Shown here one piece after another: positions 7,142-14,934 of a stretch of 44,326 bases of DNA (position 1 is the first letter of the stretch; each line of letters opens with the position of its first letter). The translations under genes were made by a program, and so were the position numbers. Source of the DNA: Christensenella sp. UBA4379 (lineage in GTDB: Bacteria; Bacillota; Clostridia; Christensenellales; Aristaeellaceae); assembly GCA_002391225.1 (NCBI GenBank), contig DGRV01000096.1:60945-105270 (forward strand). The letters run 5' to 3'. The notes beneath the pieces were generated by a model. It did no database searches, was not told where the DNA came from, and saw nothing but the letters and a program-made list of their open reading frames with translations.

Positions 7142-7490
7142 TGGTGGAGGTGAGGAGAATCGAACTCCTGTCCGAAGACTCAAGCTTACAGCTTTCTCCG
7201 AGCGCAGCGGCGGTTTTGACATTCCCTTCTCTGTACGCCCCGTAGCCGGCTGACAGATTCAGTAGCTTCATGGTGCCGGTCTGCAGCAAAGCTTATGCAG
7301 ACCCGTTCCCTACTTCGATGACGCCGCTGGGTCAAGCAGTAGGCGCTTGACGGCGACGCGCAGCGTTAAGCCGCCGCGAGAACGAGATTATCGTTGTCAG
7401 TTAATTTTAAGTTCCCGGTTTTAACGCGGTCTGGGTCCGCGGCTCGCTTGCCATACTCCCGACAATCCCCGTCGAAACCTTTACACCCCC
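7142..7490 (-). ncRNA. ssrA: Transfer-messenger RNA (tmRNA)
   Basis: A 349-nt one-piece tmRNA. The 5' end GGGGGTG pairs with CACCTCC before the encoded ACCA 3' end to make the acceptor stem (one G-U pair). The T-arm reads GGAGTTCGATTCTCC and the 5' domain has the conserved TTTCGACGGGGATT. After TTAACT the reading frame runs GAC AAC GAT AAT CTC GTT CTC GCG GCG GCT TAA, giving a proteolysis tag DNDNLVLAAA that begins with a clostridial-style Asp resume codon. It rescues stalled ribosomes together with SmpB, whose gene lies 16 nt upstream on the same strand, so co-transcription is likely. Confidence 0.97.
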
Positions 7491-7506
7491 ATAAAATGAT
7501 CTTTGT

Positions 7507-7974
7507 TCACCGGTTCTGCTCCCGCAGGGCCCGGTGAATATCGCGCTGCACGTCCCGCTGCGCCATGGCGTCCCGCTTGTCGTGCAGATGCTTGCCCACG
7601 CACAGGCCTAGGGACATTTTCATCCGCCCGTCTTTGAGATACACCGAAAGCGGAATCAGCGTGTAGCCCTGGCGCTGTACCAGACCGCCCAGCTTCCTGA
7701 TTTCACTTTTGTGCAGAAGCAGGCGCTTGGGACGCAGAGGATCGGTGTTGTAATAGCTGCCCTGCTCGTAGGGGCTGATGTGCATTCCCTCCACGAAAAC
7801 CTCGTTGTTTTTTACATGGGCGAAGCTTTCTTTCAGGTTGCCTTTTCCCTGGCGGAGAGACTTTACTTCCGTGCCCTTTAATTCGATGCCGCATTCATAG
7901 GATTCTTCCACGAAGTAATCATGCCGCGCTTTTCGGTTTTCAATGACGGGCTTGATCCCTTTCTTTTTTGCCAA
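7507..7974 (-). CDS. smpB: SsrA-binding protein SmpB
   Basis: A 155-residue RNA-binding protein that brings tmRNA to stalled ribosomes. I start it at the TTG at 7974, 8 nt after CGGAGGG; the ATG at 8004 would add ten residues that homologues lack. Family features are the N-terminal IENRKARHDYFVEE, the OB-fold core GIELKGTEVKSLRQGKGNL, PLRPKRLLLHKSEI and QGYTLIPLSVYLKDG, and the basic C-terminal tail GKHLHDKRD that enters the empty mRNA channel. The gene is immediately followed by ssrA, the usual partner. Confidence 0.97.
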   Translation of the reverse strand: MAKKKGIKPVIENRKARHDYFVEESYECGIELKGTEVKSLRQGKGNLKESFAHVKNNEVFVEGMHISPYEQGSYYNTDPLRPKRLLLHKSEIRKLGGLVQRQGYTLIPLSVYLKDGRMKMSLGLCVGKHLHDKRDAMAQRDVQRDIHRALREQNR

Positions 7975-8164
7975 GGCAGAATCCCTCCGATGCTGGAAGC
8001 TCAAGAACCGATATGAACAGAAAACAGCACTTCCTGATCTCTGATTCCGCTGATGATTTTAGCAACCAAACCTGAAAATGTCAATACGCCGACACATTTC
8101 GGCCACGATGATTTTTTTATCGGCAAAATCCAAGGTTTTCACTTCAAAACCTGTTTTCCCTGTC

Positions 8165-8193
8165 TTTTCAGAAACAAGGTTTCATGTTATAAT
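8165..8193 (+). promoter_or_regulatory. Probable sigma-A promoter of the yicC-gmk-rpoZ operon
   Basis: TTTTCA (8165-8170) and a perfect TATAAT (8188-8193) are 17 nt apart. The spacer begins with a small dyad GAAAC-AAG-GTTTC (8171-8183). A transcript starting near 8200 would give a short leader before the TTG start of yicC, which rules out the upstream ATG at 8201 as the start. Confidence 0.7.
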
Positions 8194-8242
8194 CATATAG
8201 ATGTCCTGTCGCTTCGGCCCAATTTGGAAGGGAGGGGTGCCT

Positions 8243-9118
8243 TTGCAGAGTATGACGGGATATGGGTATGCCAGCGCCTATCGTGACGAACGTGAACTGG
8301 CGGTTGAAATCCGGACGGTGAATCACCGTTTTCTGGACCTGAATATCAGGATGCCGCGCAGTCTCCTTTCTATGGAGGATGTGGTGCGGAAACAGGTGTC
8401 CGCGGCGCTTTCCCGCGGACATGTGGACATTACCGTTACCTACCAGAACCATCGGGAAGACGCTTCATTTGTGGAGCTGAACGTGTCGCTGCTGTCCCAG
8501 TATGTCCACGCCGTGGAAGAAATGGTGGTCCACTATCTGCCGGATGAGACGGATCTGCCGCCCGCTTCCTATTACGCGTCGGTCCCTGGCGTGCTGACGG
8601 AAAAGAATTCCCCGGAGGATGAAGAAGCGGTTACAGGCCTTTTGTGCGAAGCCCTTTCCGGGGCCCTGAACCGGGTCAAAGAGATGCGGGGCAGGGAAGG
8701 CGACGCGCTGCTGGCGGATCTGTCCTACCATCTGAACTGTCTTTCCGACCTGCGCGACAAGATGGAGGTCCCCGCCCAAGAAGCGCCCGCGCTCTATGCC
8801 AAACAGCTGGCAGCCAGAATGCAGGCCATGGGGGTATCAGTGCCGGAGGACAGGCTGGCCCAGGAAGTGGCCCTGTTTTCCGACCGGACGGCGGTCGATG
8901 AGGAGCTGTCCCGCTTAAAATCCCACATCAGCCAGATGGAGGTTCTTCTTTCCAGCGCGGAGCCCGTGGGGAAAAAGCTGGATTTCCTGATCCAGGAAAT
9001 GAACCGGGAAGCCAATACCATCGCTTCCAAATCTCCGGTGCTTGAGCTGACGGATCTGGCTGTCAAAGCCAAAAACGAGATCGAGAAGCTCCGCGAGCAG
9101 ATTCAGAACGCAGAATAA
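8243..9118 (+). CDS. yicC: YicC/YloC family endoribonuclease
   Basis: A 291-residue member of the YicC family, endoribonucleases (or RNase adaptors) acting in RNA turnover and stress. The start is TTG behind GGGAGGGG, giving the family N-terminus QSMTGYGYAS; the ATG at 8201 lies at the predicted transcription start. Further hallmarks are EIRTVNHRFLDLNIRMPR near residue 30 and the C-terminal block GKKLDFLIQEMNREANTIAS, then KNEIEKLREQIQNAE (DUF1732). It heads a long operon and precedes gmk, as in Bacillus (yloC-gmk-rpoZ). Confidence 0.95.
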   Translation: MQSMTGYGYASAYRDERELAVEIRTVNHRFLDLNIRMPRSLLSMEDVVRKQVSAALSRGHVDITVTYQNHREDASFVELNVSLLSQYVHAVEEMVVHYLPDETDLPPASYYASVPGVLTEKNSPEDEEAVTGLLCEALSGALNRVKEMRGREGDALLADLSYHLNCLSDLRDKMEVPAQEAPALYAKQLAARMQAMGVSVPEDRLAQEVALFSDRTAVDEELSRLKSHISQMEVLLSSAEPVGKKLDFLIQEMNREANTIASKSPVLELTDLAVKAKNEIEKLREQIQNAE

Positions 9119-9161
9119 GTCTTTGCTATCCTCTGTACATCAAGCAGAAAGGTACACGATC

Positions 9162-9767
9162 ATGATTGAGAACCGCAAGCAGATGCTTCTGGTAATATCC
9201 GGCCCTTCCGGTACCGGAAAAGGGACGCTGGCAAATCTTCTGCTGGAGCACGATCCGTCTTTTTCTTTTTCTGTCAGCGTTACGACGAGGCCGAAAAGGG
9301 ATTACGAAATAGAAGGCGTGCATTATTTTTTCATCAGCGACGAGGAATACGACGAGCTGCTGGAAAAGGACGCCTTCCTGGAACACGCGACGGTGCACGG
9401 CAACCGCTACGGCACGCTAAAAAGTCAGGTTTCCAAACTGATGGCCGAGGGAAAGAACGTGCTGCTCGACATCGATCCGCAGGGGGCCAGGCAGGTACTA
9501 AAAAACGCGGACGACTGCGTTTCCATTTTTATCCTGCCGCCGAGCTTCAAAGCGCTCCGGGAACGCCTGCATACCCGGAATACGGATGATCCGGTGGAAA
9601 TTAACCGCCGGGTGCACAACGCCCATGAAGAAGTTCAGCACGTCGGCATGTACGACTATACGATCATCAACGATGATCTGGACACGGCCTTTGGCCAGCT
9701 GAAGACCATCATTGAAGCTGAAAAACTGAGTACAGCCCGTTATCTTCCCGTCGTTGAGGAAGAGTGA
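9162..9767 (+). CDS. gmk: Guanylate kinase
   Basis: A 201-residue enzyme phosphorylating GMP to GDP with ATP. The ATG at 9162 follows AGAAAGG at 9 nt; a TTG at 9123 would add 13 atypical residues. P-loop GPSGTGKGTL lies near residue 12, the GMP-binding block SVSVTTRPKRDYEIEGVHYF follows, and the lid/NMP region ends EHATVHGNRYGT. DIDPQGARQV is the second conserved acidic motif. Length is normal. It sits between yicC and rpoZ. Confidence 0.97.
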   Translation: MIENRKQMLLVISGPSGTGKGTLANLLLEHDPSFSFSVSVTTRPKRDYEIEGVHYFFISDEEYDELLEKDAFLEHATVHGNRYGTLKSQVSKLMAEGKNVLLDIDPQGARQVLKNADDCVSIFILPPSFKALRERLHTRNTDDPVEINRRVHNAHEEVQHVGMYDYTIINDDLDTAFGQLKTIIEAEKLSTARYLPVVEEE

Positions 9768-9786
9768 ACGGAAGAAGGAGGAAATT

Positions 9787-10002
9787 ATGCCTATCAACAA
9801 GCCGCCCATTGACGAAATCTGTGAAAAAGTAGACAGCCGCTATACCCTGGTGGTTGCTTCCGCCAAGCGCGCGCGGGAACTGATCGACGGCTCCCAGCCA
9901 CTGGTGGACCCCAAAGATAGAAAGCCCGTATCCGTCGCGGTGGACGAGATCAACCGCGGCCTGCTGGTTTATCACCGCAATATCGAAGACGAGGAAAACT
10001 GA
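9787..10002 (+). CDS. rpoZ: DNA-directed RNA polymerase omega subunit
   Basis: A 71-residue omega subunit that stabilises the beta' subunit. The start is the ATG behind GAAGGAGG. Conserved elements are PPIDEICEKVDSRYTLVVAS, AKRARELIDG and the later VAVDEINRGLL. Its stop shares one base with the coaBC start (TGATG), so the two are translationally coupled. Confidence 0.95.
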   Translation: MPINKPPIDEICEKVDSRYTLVVASAKRARELIDGSQPLVDPKDRKPVSVAVDEINRGLLVYHRNIEDEEN

Positions 10003-11213
10003 TGGCTGATCAGAAAAAACCGGTCGTGGTGCTCGGCGTGAGCGGAGGCATCGCCGCTTATAAAGCCTGCGAAATCGTTTCCAGGCTGAAAAAGGCGGGG
10101 ACTGAGGTTCATGTGATCATGACGGAGAACGCCGTCAAGCTGGCCGCGCCGCTGACGTTTCAGACGCTTTCCGGCAACCCGGTCGTGGTGGATACCTTCG
10201 CCCCGCCCGTGGCTTTTGAGGTAGAGCATATCGCCCTGGCCCAGAAAGCGGACGTGTTTGTCATTGCGCCGGCTACGGCCAATATCCTGGCGAAGATGGC
10301 CCACGGCATTGCGGACGATATGCTTTCCACCACCGTGCTGGCTACCAAAGCCCCCGTGCTGGTAGCCCCGGCCATGAACACTGCCATGTGGGAACACCCG
10401 GCGACCCAGGCGAACGTAAAGCTTCTCAAGGACCGGGGCGTTCATATGATCGGCCCGGCCGGGGGGCTGCTGGCCTGCGGGGATTCTGGTATCGGCCGGA
10501 TGTCGGAGCCGGAAGAAATCACGGAAGAGATCCTTCATCTTTTGAACAGCGACGATTCCATGCGCGGGCTTCGCGTCCTTGTCACGGCCGGCCCGACCCG
10601 GGAGGCGATCGACCCGGTACGCTTCATCACCAACCGCTCCAGCGGGAAAATGGGCTATGCCATTGCGGAAACAGCCGCCGCCCGCGGGGCGGAGGTCACC
10701 CTGGTCAGCGGTCCGGTGTCCATCCCCGCTCCCGCCCATTGCCGTGTGATCAGCGTTGAAACGACGGAGGACCTGTATCAGGCCATGATGCGGGAATGCA
10801 GGAATCAGGATATCATCATTCAGTCCGCCGCTCCCGCGGATTACCGTCCTATGGAACGTGCAGAGCAGAAGATCAAGAAGGAAAAGGGACAGCCCCTCCA
10901 TCTGACCCTGGTGGAGAACGAGGATATCGCCGCCGCCGTCGGTCAGAATAAACGGAAGGGACAGATCCTGGTCGGCTTCGCCGCCGAAACGGAGAACCTT
11001 CTGGACAACGCCTCCGGCAAACTGCACAGAAAGAACCTGGACATGATCGTGGCGAACGACGTGACCAGGCCGGGAGCGGGCTTTGACGTGGATACCAATA
11101 TCGTCACCCTGATTACGGAAAACCATCAGGAATCCTTCCCCATGATGACCAAAAAGGAAGTCTCGGAGATCATTCTGAACAAGGCGATGGAACTGTATCA
11201 GGCCGGACGCTGA
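10002..11213 (+). CDS. coaBC: Bifunctional phosphopantothenoylcysteine decarboxylase/phosphopantothenate-cysteine ligase
   Basis: A 403-residue enzyme for two steps of coenzyme A synthesis: joining cysteine to 4'-phosphopantothenate and then decarboxylating the product. The N-terminal flavoprotein half (CoaC, about 1-185) has VLGVSGGIAAYKACEIVSRL, the catalytic histidine in VEHIALAQKAD, and PAMNTAMWEHPATQ. The C-terminal half (CoaB) has VTAGPTREAIDPVRFITNRS, SSGKMGYAIAE and the nucleotide-binding region AAPADYRP. The later KIKKEK and GFAAETENL elements are also present. Its position between rpoZ and priA is conserved in Firmicutes. Confidence 0.97.
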   Translation: MADQKKPVVVLGVSGGIAAYKACEIVSRLKKAGTEVHVIMTENAVKLAAPLTFQTLSGNPVVVDTFAPPVAFEVEHIALAQKADVFVIAPATANILAKMAHGIADDMLSTTVLATKAPVLVAPAMNTAMWEHPATQANVKLLKDRGVHMIGPAGGLLACGDSGIGRMSEPEEITEEILHLLNSDDSMRGLRVLVTAGPTREAIDPVRFITNRSSGKMGYAIAETAAARGAEVTLVSGPVSIPAPAHCRVISVETTEDLYQAMMRECRNQDIIIQSAAPADYRPMERAEQKIKKEKGQPLHLTLVENEDIAAAVGQNKRKGQILVGFAAETENLLDNASGKLHRKNLDMIVANDVTRPGAGFDVDTNIVTLITENHQESFPMMTKKEVSEIILNKAMELYQAGR

Positions 11214-11228
11214 TTTGGAGAAGATGCT

Positions 11229-13478
11229 TTGTACGCAAGAGTGATCGTCGATATCAACGCCTCGGCGCTGGATAAGGTATTTGATTACCGGATTCCGGAC
11301 GGCATGGAGCTCACGGCGGGCTGGCGGGTCAAAATTCCTTTTGGGCAAAGGACAACGGAGGGATACATCCTGTCCCTTTCGGAGACCTCTTCCGTGGAAC
11401 CTGGCAAAATCCGGGACATCATCGAGCCCCTGGAAGATTACCCGGCGATCCTTCCGCATCTGCTAAAACTGGCGGAGGAAATCTGCGAGTGCTTCCACTG
11501 CACGATGTCCACGGCGCTCCGGCTGATGATTCCCGCCCAAATGCGCGGCAACAAGGTGCATGTAAAAACCGAAACCGCCGTTCGGTGCGCGCTCCAAAAG
11601 GAAGAGCTGATCAGGTATCAGGAAAACGTCGGCAAGCGGGCGGTACGAAAGAAGATTCTTCTTTCTTACCTGTCGGACAGAGAGGAACATTCTCTCAAGG
11701 ACATCCGGGCGGTCGTGCATGATCCAAAGCCGCTGCTGGACGAGCTGCAGAAAGACGGCGTGATCGACGTTTATCAAAGGGAGCTGAAACGGGCGCCCCT
11801 GATCTATCCGCTGAGCGGAAACGAGCATACGCTTTCCGAAGAACAGGAAGAGGTACTCGGGGAATTGCTCTTTGCCCTTCAAAGCTGTTCCGGACAGAAG
11901 CCCGGGCCGAACCGCCGCTGCTTTATCCTGCACGGCGTAACGGGGTCCGGCAAAACGGAAGTGTATATGCGTCTGGCTCAGGCATGCCTCGAGCAGGGGA
12001 AAAGCGTCATCGTCCTGGTTCCTGAAATCGCTCTGACAGCCCAGATGGTCAGCTGGTTTGAAGGCCGGTTCGGCAGCCTTGCCGCTGTGCTTCACTCCCG
12101 CCTGACGGCTGGGGAGAGGTTCGACGAATGGAGAAGGATCCGAAGGGGCGAGGCCAGGGTCGTCATCGGCGCTCGTTCCGCGGTCTTCGCTCCCGTAGAG
12201 CATCTCGGCGCAGTCATCGTGGACGAAGAGCATGAACCCAGCTTTTTTTCCGAAAGCTTTCCCCAGTATGACGCGCGGGAAATCGCCCTGAGCCGCGCGA
12301 AAAACGAAAACGCGATTCTCCTCCTGGGCAGCGCGACCCCCAGCATCTACTCCTTCGCCATGGCCAGAAAAGGAGAATACGTTCTCCTGGAAATGCCGCA
12401 CCGGATCAACGGAAAACCTTTGCCGGAGGTGCATATCGCCGATATGCGCAGAGAGCTTTCGATGGGCAACCGGAGTATTTTTTCGGTCGTGCTACAGGAA
12501 CAGCTGCGGAAAACCCTGCAGGCGGGCCAGCAGGCCATCCTGTTTTTGAACCGGCGGGGCTATGCTGCCTCCGTCACCTGCCGCTCCTGCGGGACCACCA
12601 TCAAATGTCCACATTGCGACGTTTCCATGGCGTACCATAAGTCGGACGGCCTGCTGCACTGTCACTACTGCGGTACCGAAATGCCGCCGCCTGTTCGGTG
12701 TCCGAACTGCGGCTCCTCCAGCATACGCTCCGTTGGGATCGGCACCCAGCGGGTGGAGGAAGAGCTTCGCCGCCTGTTTCCGGGGGTCAAGACCCTGCGG
12801 ATGGATTCGGACACCACCAGGAGCCAGAACGCCCATCAGGAAATGATCAACGCCTTCCGGGCCCGGGAGGCTCAGGTGCTGATCGGCACGCAGATGATCG
12901 CTAAGGGGCTCGACTTTCCCCAGGTCTCCCTGGTAGGGGCGATCCTGGCGGACCTTTCGCTGAACATGCCGGACTACCGCGCCGCGGAAAGGACCTTCCA
13001 GTTGCTCGTTCAGGTAGCAGGACGTGCCGGAAGGGCGGAGGTTCCGGGCAAGGTGATCATCCAGACCTACCAGCCGGATCATTACGCGGTGGCTTCCTCA
13101 GTTACCCAGGATTACAGGCAGTTTTTTGAAAACGAGTTTTCCAGGCGGCGCAGCCAGCTATACCCGCCCTTCACCGTGATCGCCCGTTTTCTGGTGGAGG
13201 CAAAGGACGGAATGACCGCCAAGGAAGAAGCAAACAAACTGGCGGAACAGACCAAAGCCTATTTTAATGAAAAGAAGATTGCAAAAAGACTTCTGTTCAT
13301 CCGTTCGGACGAAGCGCCGATTTCCTATATTGATAACCGTTTCCGGGCGCAGGTGCTGATGAAGCTGCTGAAGCATCCGGACAGCGACCGGGCCTTGGCG
13401 GATCTTTCCGCATGGTGCAGCCAGAACGATGGCGGCACAACGGTCAGCTTTGAAATCAATCCCGCCTCATTGGCGTAA
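11229..13478 (+). CDS. priA: Primosomal protein N' (replication restart helicase PriA)
   Basis: A 749-residue superfamily-2 helicase that reloads the replisome at stalled forks. The TTG start follows GGAG and gives the family N-terminus YARVIVDINASALDKVFDY. Walker A is GVTGSGKTEVY, the DEAH-type motif is VDEEHEPSFF, and motif III is LLGSATPS. The zinc-binding region has four CxxC pairs starting at CRSCGTTIKCPHCDVS and ending CPNCGS. Motif V/VI sequences are IGTQMIAKGLDFP and QVAGRAGRAE. Length is normal. Confidence 0.97.
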   Translation: MYARVIVDINASALDKVFDYRIPDGMELTAGWRVKIPFGQRTTEGYILSLSETSSVEPGKIRDIIEPLEDYPAILPHLLKLAEEICECFHCTMSTALRLMIPAQMRGNKVHVKTETAVRCALQKEELIRYQENVGKRAVRKKILLSYLSDREEHSLKDIRAVVHDPKPLLDELQKDGVIDVYQRELKRAPLIYPLSGNEHTLSEEQEEVLGELLFALQSCSGQKPGPNRRCFILHGVTGSGKTEVYMRLAQACLEQGKSVIVLVPEIALTAQMVSWFEGRFGSLAAVLHSRLTAGERFDEWRRIRRGEARVVIGARSAVFAPVEHLGAVIVDEEHEPSFFSESFPQYDAREIALSRAKNENAILLLGSATPSIYSFAMARKGEYVLLEMPHRINGKPLPEVHIADMRRELSMGNRSIFSVVLQEQLRKTLQAGQQAILFLNRRGYAASVTCRSCGTTIKCPHCDVSMAYHKSDGLLHCHYCGTEMPPPVRCPNCGSSSIRSVGIGTQRVEEELRRLFPGVKTLRMDSDTTRSQNAHQEMINAFRAREAQVLIGTQMIAKGLDFPQVSLVGAILADLSLNMPDYRAAERTFQLLVQVAGRAGRAEVPGKVIIQTYQPDHYAVASSVTQDYRQFFENEFSRRRSQLYPPFTVIARFLVEAKDGMTAKEEANKLAEQTKAYFNEKKIAKRLLFIRSDEAPISYIDNRFRAQVLMKLLKHPDSDRALADLSAWCSQNDGGTTVSFEINPASLA

Positions 13479-13501
13479 AGTACAAGGAAGAATTGTTCAA
13501 A

Positions 13502-13981
13502 ATGGAAAGAAAGATTATAAAAATCGGAGACGAAGGACTTCGCAAAATCTGCAAACCGATGCAAAAGTTTGACTTGAGGCTCTGGCTGCTGCTGCGCGAC
13601 ATGGCGGATACCATGTACAAGGCCGAGGGCGTGGGGCTGGCGGCTCCCCAGGTGGGGATCCTGCGCCGTGTGGTGGTCGTAGACGTCGGAGATGGGCTGA
13701 TCGAGCTGGTCAACCCGGTCATTATCTCCACAGAGGGAGAACAGGCCGGTTCTGAAGGCTGCCTGTCCGTTCCCGGGAGAAGGGGGTATGTCCGCAGGCC
13801 GCAGAAGGTGACGGTCCGCGCGCAGGACAGGAAGGGAAAGTTTTTTGAGGTGACGGGGGAGGATCTCCTTGCACGCTGCCTGTGCCATGAAATCGACCAT
13901 CTGGACGGGATCCTCTATACCGATAAAATGGATTACGAGATCACGGAAGAGGATGAGGAAGAGGAGGAGGAAAAGGATTGA
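13502..13981 (+). CDS. def: Peptide deformylase
   Basis: A 159-residue metalloenzyme removing the formyl group from nascent proteins. I prefer the ATG at 13502, 11 nt after AAGGAAG, over the TTG at 13493 only 2 nt from it. Motif 1 GVGLAAPQ is at residues 43-50, motif 2 EGCLSVPG at 85-92 with the metal-binding Cys, and motif 3 HEIDH at 129-133. The C-terminus is an unusually acidic tail, EITEEDEEEEEEKD. Its stop overlaps the fmt start, pairing the deformylase with the transformylase as in most bacteria. Confidence 0.96.
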   Translation: MERKIIKIGDEGLRKICKPMQKFDLRLWLLLRDMADTMYKAEGVGLAAPQVGILRRVVVVDVGDGLIELVNPVIISTEGEQAGSEGCLSVPGRRGYVRRPQKVTVRAQDRKGKFFEVTGEDLLARCLCHEIDHLDGILYTDKMDYEITEEDEEEEEEKD

Positions 13982-14916
13982 GCCTTCTCATCGTATTCAT
14001 GGGTACGCCTTCCTTCGCCGTTCCTTCCCTGCGCGAGCTGATTGCGGCGGGGCATGAAATCGCCGGCGTTTTCTGCCAGCCGGACCGGCCGAAGGGCCGC
14101 GGCAACAAGATGGAATTCTGCCCGGTCAAGCAACTGGCCGTGGAACACGGGATTCCCGTATTTCAGCCAGCGAAAATCCGGCTGGACGGAGCGGAGGCCC
14201 TCCGAAGCCTTCACCCGGATCTTTGCGTGACGGCCGCCTTCGGCCAGATCCTGTCCGCCGACAATCTTTCTGTCCCCACGATGGGGACGGTCAACGTACA
14301 CGCTTCCCTCCTGCCTAAGTACAGAGGGAGCGCCCCGATTAACTGGGCCCTGATCAACGGGGAAACGGTGACGGGCGTCACCACGATGCTGACGGATCCC
14401 GGCCTGGATACCGGTGACATCCTGCTGCAAAAGACGGTGCCGGTCCGGCCCGGCATCACCGCGGGGGAACTGACGGAGGAACTGTCCGAAGCCGGGGCCC
14501 TGCTGCTGACAGAGACCATCGAGCGGCTGCAAAGCGGGACCTGCCCCCGGAAGAAGCAGAACGAAGCAGAAATGTCCTATTTCCCGATGCTGACCAAAGA
14601 GACGGGGCACATTGATTTTACGAAGGATGCGCAGTCCATCGTTCACCTGATCTGCGGCGTGTCTCCCTGGCCGGGGGCTTATGTGAAAGCGGGCGAGGAA
14701 ACCGTCAAGATCTGGTCCGCCGAAACGGTTCCGGCGAAGGATACAGCGCACGATCCCGGCGAAGTGGTAACCGCGGACAAGGACGCCGGACTGATCATCC
14801 AGGCGGGCGGGAATACCGCGCTCAAAGTTTTAGAATTGCAGCTTCCCGGCGGCAAACGAATGAGCGTTGCCGATTATCTGCGCGGCCATCGCTTTCCTTA
14901 TCAAAAACTGTACTGA
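13978..14916 (+). CDS. fmt: Methionyl-tRNA formyltransferase
   Basis: A 312-residue enzyme that formylates initiator Met-tRNA using 10-formyltetrahydrofolate. The start is a TTG overlapping the def stop, with a purine-rich GAGGAGGAGGAAAAGG upstream. The N-terminus IVFMGTPSFAVPSLREL, the FCQPDRPKGRG loop, the catalytic HASLLPKYRGSAPINWALI and the following TGVTTM and DTGDIL elements are all standard. The C-terminal OB-like domain has NTALKVLELQLPGGKRM. Length is normal. Confidence 0.97.
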   Translation: MSLLIVFMGTPSFAVPSLRELIAAGHEIAGVFCQPDRPKGRGNKMEFCPVKQLAVEHGIPVFQPAKIRLDGAEALRSLHPDLCVTAAFGQILSADNLSVPTMGTVNVHASLLPKYRGSAPINWALINGETVTGVTTMLTDPGLDTGDILLQKTVPVRPGITAGELTEELSEAGALLLTETIERLQSGTCPRKKQNEAEMSYFPMLTKETGHIDFTKDAQSIVHLICGVSPWPGAYVKAGEETVKIWSAETVPAKDTAHDPGEVVTADKDAGLIIQAGGNTALKVLELQLPGGKRMSVADYLRGHRFPYQKLY

Positions 14917-14934
14917 ATCCTGGGGGAAAAGGAT

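Noticed and set aside
9972..11459. Open frame of 495 codons on the minus strand
   Set aside because: Antisense to coaBC and priA, both unmistakable; His/Gly/Arg-rich shadow.
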